Part shown: piece after piece, positions 1 to 10,203 of the stretch
Layout of the letters: every line of letters starts with the position of its first letter
Position numbering within the stretch: position 1 is the stretch's first letter
Source: Gracilariopsis chorda
Taxonomy: Eukaryota; Rhodophyta; Florideophyceae; Gracilariales; Gracilariaceae
Assembly (NCBI GenBank): GCA_003194525.1
Contig: NBIV01000531.1
Location: 1 to 29,481, forward strand
Length of the DNA stretch: 29,481 bases
Reading direction: 5' to 3'
Notes under the pieces: generated by a model
What the model was told of the DNA's origin: nothing
Seen by the model: only the letters and a program-made list of their open reading frames with translations
The model's database searches: none
Position numbers and translations under genes: made by a program

Positions 1-1143
1 AAGATGAGTTCCTGTACGTTTATTATTTAAGGACGATCATAGCGGATACGTATGGCTCACACCAGCTACCAAGACCACTGCGGAAGTTGTCGCAAACGCA
101 ATGATTCAATGGTTTGCCGCTTTTGGCGTGGTACAAAAGTGGGTATCTGATAGAGGTTCACATTTCAAGAACGAAGTTATCAGATTTTTGCAAGAGAAGA
201 CAAAGTCATCTCATCACTTTACACTGCCGTACTGTCCTTGGTCGAATGGAACGGTGGAAGTTGTGTGTCGAGAGCTGCTGAGGACATGTCGTGCGCTGCT
301 TTCGGAATACCAACTGCCCCACAGCTGCTGGCCCAGTGTTTTGCCGGTTGTTCAGTCCGTACTCAACAATTTCGTCGCTGCATCGTCTTGGGAACCGATG
401 CCCTTTGACAGTCTTCACTGGTCACAATCAAGACTCTCCTATGACTGCAATCATGCGCAGGATAGGTAAGAAGACAAAAGTTCTCAACATTGATGACGTA
501 CGACGACTGCAGCTGAGACAAATTGAAGATATGCAGTGCGCATTGAACGACATGCATAAGGATGTCGCAATCCGATCTGGCAAGAAACGTAGACAAGCAG
601 TCGACCATCACAATCGAAAGACTAATGTCCGTCCTATTAATTTTACCGAAGGGGACTTTGTTTTGCGCGGGGTTCAACAACGCGATCACACTCGTAAGCC
701 GTCTTTAAAGTGGCTTTGGCCCATACTGCGTCACAAAATGCCGGTCTGGAATACATCTTTCTCATCAAGTCTCTCGTGGATGGATCGACAATGGAGTTTC
801 ATGGTCGTCGTCTGAAGTTCTTTCGTAATAAGGATTTTGAAGTGACAGGAAGAACTACTGGGCCATCTTGCGTATCAACAAGGCGAACTGCTTGTAATAG
901 ATCGCTTCCTTGATCTAAGAAGGCAGAAAGAAGAACTACGGAAGTATTGGTAAAAGTGGCGTGGTTTTAACCGTCGACGAGACTGATTGGGTTTTCTGTT
1001 CAGTCTCCTGCAACAGGACGTTCCAGCTATGGTACAAGAGTACCTGACGGAAGTATCTACAGCGGGAACTCCACGACAACGCGCTATCGCTGACCATCTC
1101 TGAGTAATCAAGTGTGGTTGTCATCTACTTAATTACGGGGCGC
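1..1143 (+). pseudogene. Ty3/gypsy copy 1: 3' part of pol (integrase core to chromodomain), broken
   Basis: This stretch aligns base for base with 5110-6243 of the downstream gypsy element, so it is the 3' end of a second copy that runs off the left edge of the window. It encodes the second catalytic Asp (WVSDRGSHF) and the Glu (NGTVEVV) of the DDE integrase, then the linker and a chromodomain. The frame is broken several times. Against the other copy it has about ten inserted bases (near 370, 717, 749, 848, 930, 955, 966, 993 and 1008) and one deleted base near 28, but only about five substitutions. No functional protein is possible as written. It runs straight into the LTR at 1144, which serves both copies. 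Confidence 0.93.
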
Positions 1144-1551
1144 TGTTGTATAATACAGCCAGCGATTACGCGTCTGTCGCAGAAACAGGCTTGCAAATGT
1201 GCCACGTCTACTGTCTTCTGCGCAAATGCGTTCAGCATTGCGATAGAGCATACCGTACTTTATTGAATTGGTTGCGCGATGATAGCAATATCTTGTATCT
1301 TCAATAGCCCACGTCAGGCTGCGCAAGCTATCGTTTGGTCGAGTCACTGTCAACTGACTCGGCGGGTGCTTATAAAGGCCATCCGACTTCTCGGATGGCC
1401 ACTCAGGAGAGGAGGCAACTCTCGTTGAGTGTACCCACTGTTGTTCCCCCGCGCTCGTCACTACAGCATTTGCACCATTTTCGTGGCATCTTTCACCCTA
1501 TTGCCTGCCGTTTTCGTTCTTTTCAGAACCGTACTCCAGTACTTAACTACA
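1144..1551 (+). repeat. Ty3/gypsy LTR A (5' LTR of the complete copy, 3' LTR of copy 1)
   Basis: This 408-bp LTR starts TGTTG and ends CTACA. The other LTR (6244-6651) has the same length and differs at about nine positions, roughly 98% identity. The boundaries were chosen from the TGTTG/CAACA ends seen in LTR B. The LTR has a TATA box (TATAAA, 1371-1376) followed by a structured segment annotated separately. Because LTR A follows the coding end of copy 1, the array is a tandem of two elements sharing one LTR. No convincing full-length tRNA primer site follows 1551; the first bases are AAGCGCTTTGTTC. Confidence 0.9.
1371..1429 (+). promoter_or_regulatory. LTR A core promoter and double-hairpin leader with GGAGGCAAC
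   Basis: TATAAA (1371-1376) is followed directly by a perfect 10-bp hairpin: GGCCATCCGA (1377-1386), loop CTTC, TCGGATGGCC (1391-1400). A second stem, CTCA (1402-1405) with TGAG (1426-1429), encloses GAGAG/CTCTC (1407-1411 and 1419-1423). The motif GGAGGCAAC (1411-1419) lies across the loop. The same order occurs in LTR B (hairpin with one mismatch) and in the three solo LTRs at 16958, 18742 and 22432. I infer that transcripts start near here and carry the structure at the 5' end. Confidence 0.6.
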
Positions 1552-1605
1552 AAGCGCTTTGTTCTTAAAGAGCAAATTGTCTGTAGTACTGTTCAAAGTG
1601 CGATA

Positions 1606-2520
1606 ATGACTACCTCCAACTACGGTGTTGTCGCTTTCATTCAACCCCGCAACTGAAATCTGTAGATCAACCGGCTCTGATCAAATTCGAGACGGCCTTT
1701 GGTGCATACAGAGCCAAAGTCGAAGACGTGAACAACGATCGCGATGAAGATGCTAAACTAACAGTTGCCACGGTAAAGGATTGTGTGGAACCAAATGTAT
1801 TACACGCCTTATGTGTTATGGGCGACATCGAAGCTGCTCAAACTCTTGAAAAGGCTACTGTGGACAAAGTACAGGCTTGGTTTGAAAGAGCTTCTATCTC
1901 ATCCCCGAAAGACCTCGCTGAGCGTATCGATGCCGCACTTCGCATAGTCTCCTTCAAACTGAGCATAGAAGACCCTGCTGGTAGTGTATCAAACTTTATA
2001 ATTTCAGTGTTTACTGCGTTGGACCAGAACAACGCTTCAGAAATATTGAAGGACACTGACCTGGCAAAGAAGTTTCTTGACCGCCTTGTCGGGAAGTTCC
2101 AACCCGACGTACTGCAGGAACGCATTCGAATGATGAGGAGGGCATGGAAAAAAAGAACAGCTTGCGAGTATCAAGCTCTTCAGAGATGAGGTATCCAACA
2201 TTGCTCTCGAATTTGCCCTGACGGAAACTGCACGAGCACGTGTTAACCCACGTAAAAGCCGTAGTTTTCGTGAACGCAGCAAAGCAAACACCAAAGGTTT
2301 TGGTACCGGAAACCCGGAGATAACACCTAACGCAGATCCTGCGGTGTCAAACCGTCGTACCAGTAAGCGGAAAGACACAGAATGGAATAAGCCGTGTCTT
2401 AATGAGGACTGTGACGGTGTTCACCGTCTCAAGGACTGTCACTTTACCTCTCCCGAGAAAAAGAAGGACCTTTTCGAGAAGCATTATGGAAATAAGAAGA
2501 CTAAGAAAGCCAAGAAGGTT
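1606..2520 (+). pseudogene. Ty3/gypsy gag (capsid and zinc knuckle), frameshifted
   Basis: Gag forms the particle shell that packages element RNA. A likely start is ATG 1606 (MTTSNYGVV), but the frame must shift near 1633 to enter the long gag frame containing LKSVDQPALIKFETAF. A second shift lies in a run of seven A (2148-2154), beyond which the text reads on as EQLASIKLFRDEV. A zinc-knuckle-like motif follows near 2395-2440: CLNEDCDGVHRLKDC, spacing C-X4-C-X3-H-X4-C rather than the usual CX2CX4HX4C. A basic tail (KKTKKAKK) leads into the protease. The A-run shift could be a programmed frameshift, but six similar breaks in this element make decay or consensus error more likely. Confidence 0.8.
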
Positions 2521-2989
2521 ACAGGTGTATCGAGCGTAAGGACAAAAGGCCCGGACGGAAATGAAGGACGTTTCAGGGTAGCCTTGGAAGACACTGTGTT
2601 TGAAACAGTTCTTGGAGACTCTGGTGCAGATTTTAGCGCACTCGATGCGAAGACGTTCGACAAGGTACAAGCTGCGGTTCAAGATATCAGAGTCAAGGCT
2701 TTGCCAACTCCACTGACCCTTTGAAGGGGCTTTCAAGTCAAAGGGTTCTGCAATCGCCACTGCGTCCAAAACGGCACTTCTCACAGTCACCATCTTCCTT
2801 CCTGGTTCTAACATTCCTGTTAGGGTACGTGGTATTGAATTCTACGTTGTAGATCGCGACATGGACGAAATACTACTTGGTCGACCTTTCCTTAACTCCA
2901 TTGGATTTAACTTGAAAGATCACTTGGTCCAGATAAGGGACAGAATCCCCAACAAACATTTGTTCGACATTAAACACCGAACAAATTAA
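2521..2989 (+). pseudogene. Ty3/gypsy aspartic protease, frameshifted
   Basis: The retroviral-type protease cuts the polyprotein. The active-site motif LGDSGADFSAL lies near 2611-2640. The frame ends at TGA 2722-2724; one frame over, the text continues and reaches the conserved C-terminal signature DEILLGRPFLNSIGFN near 2860-2910. It then meets TAA at 2987-2989, where another shift is needed to enter the RT linker. The two halves fit a normal single-domain protease with a one-base deletion near 2717-2722. Confidence 0.85.
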
Positions 2990-4624
2990 ACTCGCTACTG
3001 CCAAGTATCAGGGTTTGTTGTACATGGCTGCCGACGATGATCCCATCGAGTTACCGGAATGCCTGGCTGCCGGGATCGGCAAGGATAGCAAGGAGTCTAT
3101 CGACTCATTCAAATCACCAAGGAAGCAACTTCAAACGGCATATCTCAGAAAGGATCCCAGAGGCTCGCTGAAATGCTTGAAGAATACCGCGCCGTGTTTA
3201 GAATCAAACTCGGATCGGACCCACCTGTCGATGTTCTTTCGCTTAAAATCACTGCTACTGAGAATTCTAAGCCATATAGATCTCCCCAACGTCGTTATGC
3301 ACCGCAGCAACGGGATTTTATCATCCATACGATTCGAGAATTAGAGGCAGTTGGTGCCATATACAAAAACCCTTCAGCTCGTTGGGCCTCGCCTCCCCTT
3401 GCAGTGCCGAAGCCCGGACCTACCAAACTAAGGTTCACTGTGGATCTGCGCGGACCCAACGCACGCACCATACCGATTCAGTCCGCAATGCCACACCTTG
3501 AGTCCAAGTTCCAGGAAATTTCAGGAAGCACTTGCTTCGCCAATATCGACCTAGCGCATGGCTATTGGCAAGTTCCTCTGTCTCCGGAATCACAGGAAAT
3601 GATGTCGATTCAAACTCCACTCGTCGTATACTCCTCCAAACGTCTTGTACAAGGTGGTAGTGAATCCGGAAATCACTTCCAAGCAGTATTGTCAGAAAAC
3701 TTCGACGGACGCGTCGACAAGATGCTTCAATGGATAGATGATTTTCTTTTCTACGCGAACAACGAAGAAGAACTGCTCAAAATTATCCAATCTTTCCTTG
3801 TTGTCTGCGAGGAAATAGGACTCAAGATACATGCAGAGAAGTCAACTCTATTTGCACACCAGTTCCAGTTCTGCGGAAGGATCATTTCGGCACAAGGTAT
3901 AGAGTATCATCCACGACATTTCAGCACATTGGTGTCCATGAAGACCCCCACAATGGCAAGTGAACTCCAACAGTTCGTATGCGCTACGAACTGGATGCGT
4001 AACGCAATCCCTGCCTACGCCGAGCGAATTGCTCCGCTGCACGCTCTACTCGAGGAATGTTATTCCAAAGTCGGTAAGATAACCAAGCAAGCAGTTTGCA
4101 ACCTTTCCCTCAGCACCTCATGGGGCGCCACACATGACTCAGCTTTCGCTGACATCAAAAATCAATTAGCCGTTTCGGTCAAGCTTGCGTACCCGAAATT
4201 CAAGCACATCCTATGTCTCTTCACAGATGCCTCAGACACTCACTGGGAAGCCATTCTCACCCAGGTTCCGTACAAAGATCGGAAAAAAAATTATCGAGGA
4301 ACAACCACACGAGCCCCTCTGTTTCCTTTCTGGAGCATTCTCAGGATCAGAAGTCAACTGGTCCGTTCCAGAGAAGGAAGGCTACGCAATCGTAGAAGCA
4401 ATGTGTCGATTAGACTACCTCGTTCTGGGCCATGAAGTAAATATCTTCACCGATCACGCTAATCTGGTATCTCTTTTCGACCCTTACGGACGCAATCCAG
4501 GAATGGCAAGACACACAGCAAGCAAAATAATGCGTTGGGCAATCAAATTAAGCGCATTTAGATACGTTGTGGAGCATTTACCCGGAGAAAGAAACGTTTG
4601 GGCAGATATGTTGACCCGGTGGGC
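2990..4624 (+). pseudogene. Ty3/gypsy reverse transcriptase and RNase H, frameshifted
   Basis: The linker (3000-3110) reads in one frame, and RT begins after a shift near 3105. RT motifs appear in order: KLRFTVDLRGPN, FANIDLAHGYW with the first catalytic Asp at 3548-3550, and QWIDDFLFY with the catalytic Asp pair at 3737-3742. The usual QGLxNAP segment is replaced by a divergent LVQGGSESGNHFQ. RNase H follows (LFTDASDTHW near 4220). It is cut by an extra A in an A8 run (4283-4290), then continues with CFLSGAFSGSEVNWSVPEKE, NIFTDHANL and HLPGERNVWADMLTRW. The domain order RT, RNase H, integrase is that of Ty3/gypsy elements. Confidence 0.92.
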
Positions 4625-6203
4625 TGTGAGATCCAGTTTTGCAGTACGCGCTGTATACGTTCCACGCGCCATGGCCTTGATGTACGCACCCATCAATCCA
4701 GGAGTAGACTCAAACTTTGACTGGCCAACTTTGAAGGACATTCGGCAGGCACAGGAACGCTCCGCCGAGTCACTGCCAACTGGGTTCATGACTAACAATG
4801 AGGGAGTTCAGAACTGGAATGGTGCCTTTTGGATCCCGAGTGATGAAGATCTACTCAAGTTGCGAATACTCATTGCAGCGCACACTGGTCATGGCGGTCA
4901 TAGAGCTTTCAATGTAACTGCCACCGCAGTTAAGGCTCATTTTTACTGGAAGGGTATGGACCATAACGTGAAGACGTTTGTTGAATCTTGTCTGCATTGC
5001 CTTTGCACACAGTCTGGTGAGATTATTCCACGTCCCCTGGGCCACGCCCTGCATGCAAATGAACCAAATGAACTCCTGCATTTTGATTTCTGCTACATGT
5101 CTCCTGGTGAAGATGAGTTCCTGTACGTTTTAGTATTTAAGGACGATCATAGCGGATACGTATGGCTCACACCAGCTACCAAGACCACTGCGGAAGTTGT
5201 CGCAAACGCAATGATTCAATGGTTTGCCGCTTTTGGCGTGGTACAAAAGTGGGTATCTGATAGAGGTTCACATTTCAAGAACGAAGTTATCAGATTTTTG
5301 CAAGAGAAGACAAAGTCATCTCATCACTTTACACTGCCGTACTGTCCTTGGTCGAATGGAACGGTGGAAGTTGTGTGTCGAGAGCTGCTGAGGACATGTC
5401 GTGCGCTGCTTTCGGAATACCAACTGCCCCACAGCTGCTGGCCCAGTGTTTTGCCGGTTGTTCAGTCCGTACTCAACAATTCGTCGCTGCATCGTCTTGG
5501 GAACCGATGCCCTTTGACAGTCTTCACTGGTCACAATCAAGACTCTCCTATGACTGCAATCATGCGCAGGATAGGTAAGAAGACAAAAGTTCTCAACATT
5601 GATGACGTACGACGACTGCAGCTGAGACAAATTGAAGATATGCAGTGCGCATTGAACGACATGCATAAGGATGTCGCAATCCGATCTGGCAAGAAACGTA
5701 GACAAGCAGTCGACCATCACAATCGAAAGACTAATGTCCGTCCTATTAATTTTACCGAAGGGGACTTTGTTTTGCGCGGGGTTCAACAACGCGATCACAC
5801 TCGTAAGCCGTCTTTAAAGTGGCTTGGCCCATACTGCGTCACAAAATGCCGGTCTGGATACATCTTTCTCATCAAGTCTCTCGTGGATGGATCGACAATG
5901 GAGGTTCATGGTCGTCGTCTGAAGTTCTTTCGTAATAAGGATTTTGAAGTGACAGAAGAACTACTGGGCCATCTTGCGTATCAACAAGGCGAACTGCTTG
6001 TAATAGATCGCTTCCTTGATCTAAGAAGGCAGAAAGGAACTACGGAAGTATTGGTAAAGTGGCGTGGTTTTACCGTCGACGAGACTGATTGGGTTTCTGT
6101 TCAGTCTCTGCAACAGGACGTTCCAGCTATGGTACAAGAGTACCTGACGGAAGTATCTACAGCGGGAACTCCACGACAACGCGCTATCGCTGAACATCTC
6201 TGA
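4625..6203 (+). CDS. Ty3/gypsy integrase with C-terminal chromodomain (open part of pol)
   Basis: This is the longest intact part of the element, in the frame open from 4185 to the stop at 6203. An H2C2 zinc-binding module (HTGHGGHRAF through CLHCLC) spans about 4879-5005. The DDE core has Asp at 5085-5087 (HFDFCY), Asp at 5259-5261 (VSDRGSHF) and Glu at 5367-5369 (GTVEVV). The last two have 35 residues between them, the canonical D35E spacing. A linker with a GDFVLRG fold follows. The chromodomain lies near 5990-6150 (ELLVIDRFLD, TEVLVKWRGF, ETDWVSV). Such chromodomains bind modified histones and guide integration in chromoviruses. The upstream frame is broken, so this part is not expected to be expressed alone. 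Confidence 0.93.
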
Positions 6204-6243
6204 GTAATCAAGTGTGGTTGTCATCTACTTAATTACAGGGCGC

Positions 6244-6651
6244 TGTTGTATAATACAGCCAGCGATTACGCGTCTGTCGCAGAAATAGGCTTTCAGATGT
6301 GCCACGTCTACTGTCTTCTGCGCAAATGCGTTCAGCATTGCGATAGAGCATACCGTACTTTATTGTATTGGTTGCGCGATGATAGCAATATCTTGTATCT
6401 TCAATAGCCCACGTCAGGCTGCGCAAGCTATCGTTTGGTCGAGTCACTGTCAACTGACTCGGCGGGTGCTTATAAAGGCCATCCGAATTCTCTGATGGCC
6501 ACTCAGGAGAGGAGGCAACTCTCGTTGAGTGTACCCACTGTTGTTCCCCCGCGCTCGTCACTACAGCATTTGCACCCTTTTCGTGGCATCTTTCACCGTA
6601 TTGCCTGCCGTTTTCGTTCTTTTCAGAACCGTACTCCAGTACTTAACAACA
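6244..6651 (+). repeat. Ty3/gypsy LTR B (3' LTR)
   Basis: This 408-bp LTR starts TGTTG and ends CAACA, perfect 5-bp terminal inverted repeats. It matches LTR A apart from about nine substitutions. The TATA box and GGAGGCAAC leader are kept, but the first hairpin now has one mismatch (CCGA against TCTGA). Its end overlaps the edge of the 354-bp repeat by a few bases, so the exact junction is uncertain. No target duplication can be tested because the outer 5' end of the tandem lies outside the window. Confidence 0.9.
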
Positions 6652-7000
6652 CAAGCTGAAATTGTCTCGCGGAGAGTCCTCAAAAGGTATAGTCGTACAT
6701 GGATCTCAACCAGAGATTAGGAGCTAGGTCTTCCCGCACCTAGAAGGGAAGCCCCTTTCGAAAGAGAGCAATCCCCCTTTCTTGATCCAGAAACCTGTGA
6801 TTGGTGCGAAGCAGTTACGACTGAATGGGCTTCACCAGGTAGCACGGAAGAGGGCTGGTTCCTAAGGGAAGGCCCGCAGCGGAGCTTGCGGCGGCCGCGC
6901 CGCGACGCAGTGAAGAGCTGGAAGGTGTCAGGATGAAACCGGCTCTTTTTATACTGAATTGAGTAGGCCATAGGCCAGGCTGTCCTGAACAAGAGCAAAC
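6647..7000 (-). repeat. 354-bp dispersed repeat, copy 1 (inverted partner at 16215)
   Basis: The reverse complement matches 16215-16568 with about five differences in 354 bases. Read on the minus strand it has TATAAAAAG about 50 bases in, then a GC-rich self-complementary stretch (CGGCGCGGCCGCCGC) and a hairpin CTAGGT/ACCTAG. The ends (GTTTGCTCTTG and CTTGTGTTG) show no terminal inverted repeat or clear target duplication. It abuts the gypsy LTR end, so one of the two may have truncated the other. The TATA box suggests a truncated or atypical solo LTR, but the class is undecided. Confidence 0.8.
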
Positions 7001-8246
7001 AGAGCATGTCAGCTTTCACGACGCTTCGATGATTTGGGGCATGTTCAATAGAATTTTCCTCACCACTGCGGACTGGCAGCCCGAATAGAATTCTATTGAC
7101 AGTCATACGCCACAGCAAGGATACACGCATTTGCGCCATTTGGGTTTTGATTTTGCTTTTGTCTCTCTCGCTGCTTGCTGTGTGGAATGGGAGTCACGAC
7201 TGTCACGGTGCGAAGGGCAAGTTTGCAAATTTCCTTCGTCGCTTACGCCTCGCAAGCTCTGTGAAAGCGTGGACTGAGTCGGACAAACCGATTGTTCCGT
7301 GAGTCAGATGCTCTATCGGCCGTTTTCAAATGGGTACTTTGTATCTAAGAACAGCTAGAGTAGATTCCAAGCAGATAGTCCATCAATGGGTGCGCTGTTT
7401 TCTGAGTGAGCAGAACTAGAAACAAGTTTGCAGGCTGGTTTCTCCCTACGAACATTTGTTTGAAAAACAGTGTTGCTAAACCATCTGTATCGGCGTGCAC
7501 GCGAGAGTCCAGTGAATGATCATGGTGTCAGTGCCAGATTACTGAAACACGAGAGATTTGGCCACTGGCTACTCTTCTACTGTCGGTTGGGCAGAACTTT
7601 TCCACCTCTTTCACCTCTTCACAGGAGAATTCGTCGCTTGTTTGTCTCTCGTGGTGAGAAAGCCAATCTTTGTGCTATCTTATCGGCAGTGCTAGCAATA
7701 TCTCCGGATCTGGTGCTCAACTGTCAATATCTCGTTGAAACCCGCGATCAAAAGTGGTGTGATGCGCGATAGAACGTGCCACGTATCGACTAAGGACGCC
7801 GCAAGGAACAGGTTCATGGCCTTGAATCCTCAAGGTTTACCTTGTGACCGGCTGTAGTATTGCAAAAATCAGAGCGTGGTACGGCGTCCGGTTTGTAACA
7901 AAAGTGTAACCTACCGATATCCTCGTCAACGCCTTCTAGTTCCCGGAGACGTCGTGCCTTGTACAGTCGAAACTCATGTGTGTCAACGTGACTCCCGAGC
8001 ACGTCGATATGGTTTCGTACTGTATGGCAGGACGCGGGCGACGCTTTGTGGGGACGCGGCGTTGACTTGCCCGCCGGCGGCAGCTCATAATTTTCTATAA
8101 ATGAAGTAAGCCTCGGAAAACGCCTCTGCACAAGTGCACTCACCTTTCTTCTACCCCCTTTCAACTCCAGCAAACCTATCTGCCATTCAACTGCAAAAAG
8201 CTGCGAGCACTCCGATAAAGGACCATTCAGTAATACATTGGCTCCC
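7001..8246. other. Intergenic region upstream of the Sel1-repeat gene
   Basis: I recognise no gene here; short ORFs on both strands show no family motif. A 10-bp inverted repeat, CAATAGAATT (7046-7055) with AATTCTATTG (7089-7098), is the only clear local structure. The last few hundred bases should hold the promoter and 5' UTR of the gene that starts at 8247. A pyrimidine-rich tract (CCTTTCTTCTACCCCC near 8143) precedes its start codon, and no TATA box is evident. Confidence 0.5.
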
Positions 8247-10203
8247 ATGGCTACATCATCCAGCAGATCGCTCAAAAAGCCCACTGAGGCGCAGTTACTC
8301 GAGCTCCAATATGAGGGCGAAATCAAAGAAAGCAACAGTGTGGACGCTCTGCTAGCGCTTTCAGACTTGCTGATGAAAGGAGCACCGGGAGTCAAACAAG
8401 ACCCGGTTCGGGCGCACCAGCTTCTTCGTCGCGCAGCAAAGCAGCGCCGCTCCGCCAGAACCTTGCAAAGGCTAGCTACTGCTGGCTGGAGTACAGAACC
8501 TCGTACCTCTCCCGACTCAGGCTTCCCGAAGACAACTGTCGCCGAGTCTCTAGAACTCCTACAAGAGTCACTGGAAATAGAGGAAACTCCGCGTGCTCTA
8601 TGCGATATGGCTTGGCTTATTGGTGAACCTCGCCCCAGAACGGGGGTGCGAAAAAGACCCCATTCGCGCCATACAACTACTTGAACGCGCTATCGCGCAT
8701 AGCCACCCACCTCCCGCAGAATTTCTGCATAAGCTGGCTTATTTGCTATCCGTAGGAGGTGGTTCCCACATAGATCCCATTCGAGCTGTATCATGCTACA
8801 AGAGCTGTGTTAAGTTATCACCCGATCCGATCGCAATGTTCAATCTTGGATATCTGTATCATTTTGGAAACCCACCTCTGAAACCTTGTCTCAAGCGCGC
8901 GCGTTGGTGGTACGAGCGCGTGCTGCAACTCGAAAAGTGTTTGGACACCATGTACTTCCTCGCATGCATTCTCTGTGAGAGCTCGCAGGCGGGTGACGTG
9001 GAAAGAGCCAAAGAGATACTAGAGGAAATCATTTCGAGAGTCCATTATGAGCCCGCAGTTATGCTGTTGGCCTCTATGTATCAGAACAATTCGATTGTTC
9101 GCGACTATGTGCGTGCAACAAGGCTCTATAGGCTCGCCAGTCGGTTATTCGACAACAGTGAAGCAAAAAGGCGGTATGGACTGTTGTGTTTATGGGACAA
9201 GCCTGGTTTGAGAGCCAATCCAGACGAGAGCTTCCGTGTTTTTCATGAACTCTACACGACTACTGGTGACGTTGCAACTGGTCATGTGATGATGTGCTTG
9301 TACTGGAGTGGCACAAAAAGCTTTGCGCACGATCGAGTCAGAGCTATTCAGCTGTGTCAAGAGCATATAGGTGGGCAGCCACGCACGTACTTAACGATGG
9401 CATCCATGTACCGCTACGGACACCCTCACGTACTGGAACGCTGTCCAGAAGAGGCTTTGCGTTTGTTGGAGTGTGTGGAATGTCAACCACAAGATGAAAA
9501 CTACGTATTGAGGCAAATGATGCTGGCTATTGTGCTGAGCGAGAACAAAGACCTCAACTTGGTGTTGGCGCAACGCATCTTTGACATTTTCTATGAAATC
9601 TCTCAGGCCTTCCAACGTCAGACATTTTATCTCTGGTTACCGCTCTATCTTCGTCAAACGCATATTCTGCTTCCTGTGAGCGGTTCGTTGAAACAAATTA
9701 CCCAAGCTTTGATGAAGGAGGAGCAAGGTCTTGTAGTGGCAGCTCTCAATTTCAGTAGCCTTCTTTTCGAGGAGCACAGCAATTTGTTTGACGAGAACCC
9801 CGGCCAGAAAGCGGTAGCGATGCTCAAATCTGTCTTGCAGCAGATTGACAACGAGCTAGTCAAGGTGAACTTAGCCTACGCTTTATGGTATGGTCTTGCA
9901 GGAGCTCGCAAAGAGCCAAACGAAGCCATATCTCTTCTAGAAAACGTCATGAGAACGTCTTCACATCAGCTCGCACGTACGTTTATGGCCAATATACTTG
10001 CCGAAAGGCAACAAGTTGGCGATGTTCCTAGGGCGGTAGAGTTGTGGGCTTTTGTAACTCGTTATTTGCGCGACGTTGAAGAGGTGCGTAGATTGGCATG
10101 CTTGTTCTCGCGAAAGGCAGCAAAGGCAATTGAAGAATACTCTCTACAACCGTTACTACGCCATAATGGCCACCGATCTACAGAAAGTTGTCCAGACCAG
10201 TAA
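8247..10203 (+). pseudogene. Sel1-like repeat protein gene with one frameshift
   Basis: The product is an all-helical TPR-like scaffold made almost wholly of Sel1-like repeats, about 650 residues. The repeat signature DPxRAxxLLxxA recurs: DPVRAHQLLRRAA, DPIRAIQLLERAI, DPIRAVSCYK, DVERAKEILEEI, DYVRATRLYRLA, HDRVRAIQLC, EPNEAISLLENV, DVPRAVELW, about twelve units in all. Sel1 proteins act as adaptors, for example in ER-associated degradation or signalling; the partner here is unknown. ATG 8247 was chosen for its good context (CCCATGG) and the short upstream frame. The frame shifts by one near 8631-8634, where dropping one C of a CCCC run would keep the repeat phase. After that, 1.5 kb is open to TAA at 10201-10203. 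This may be a real lesion or a sequence error. No signal peptide or membrane segment is visible. Confidence 0.85.

Larger units (their letters stand above)
1144..6651 (+). mobile_element. Complete-length Ty3/gypsy chromovirus, second unit of a tandem pair
   Basis: This is a 5508-bp element with two 408-bp LTRs and internal order gag, protease, RT, RNase H, integrase, chromodomain, which defines a chromovirus. At least six one-base frame breaks occur (near 1633, 2150, 2720, 2985, 3105, 4285), so it is non-autonomous as written. About 98% LTR identity points to fairly recent insertion, which sits oddly with so many frameshifts. I infer that the shared LTR between copies arose by LTR-LTR recombination or by insertion into an existing LTR. 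Confidence 0.9.

Noticed and set aside
1113..1120. TGTGGTTG as the gypsy LTR start
   Set aside because: TGTTG at 1144 and 6244 pairs exactly with the CAACA end of LTR B; 1113 gives only imperfect terminal repeats.
1552..1575. tRNA 3'-end primer site for the gypsy element
   Set aside because: No TGG-led complement to a tRNA 3' end follows LTR A; the priming mode remains unknown.
7814..8395. 193-codon minus-strand ORF
   Set aside because: It overlaps the start of the Sel1-repeat gene antisense and has no recognisable domain; it is most likely a shadow.
8623..8640. A 16-base GT...AG segment in the Sel1 gene that would restore the frame if spliced
   Set aside because: Sixteen bases is below any intron size I would expect here, and dropping one C of a C4 run fits the repeat phase equally well.
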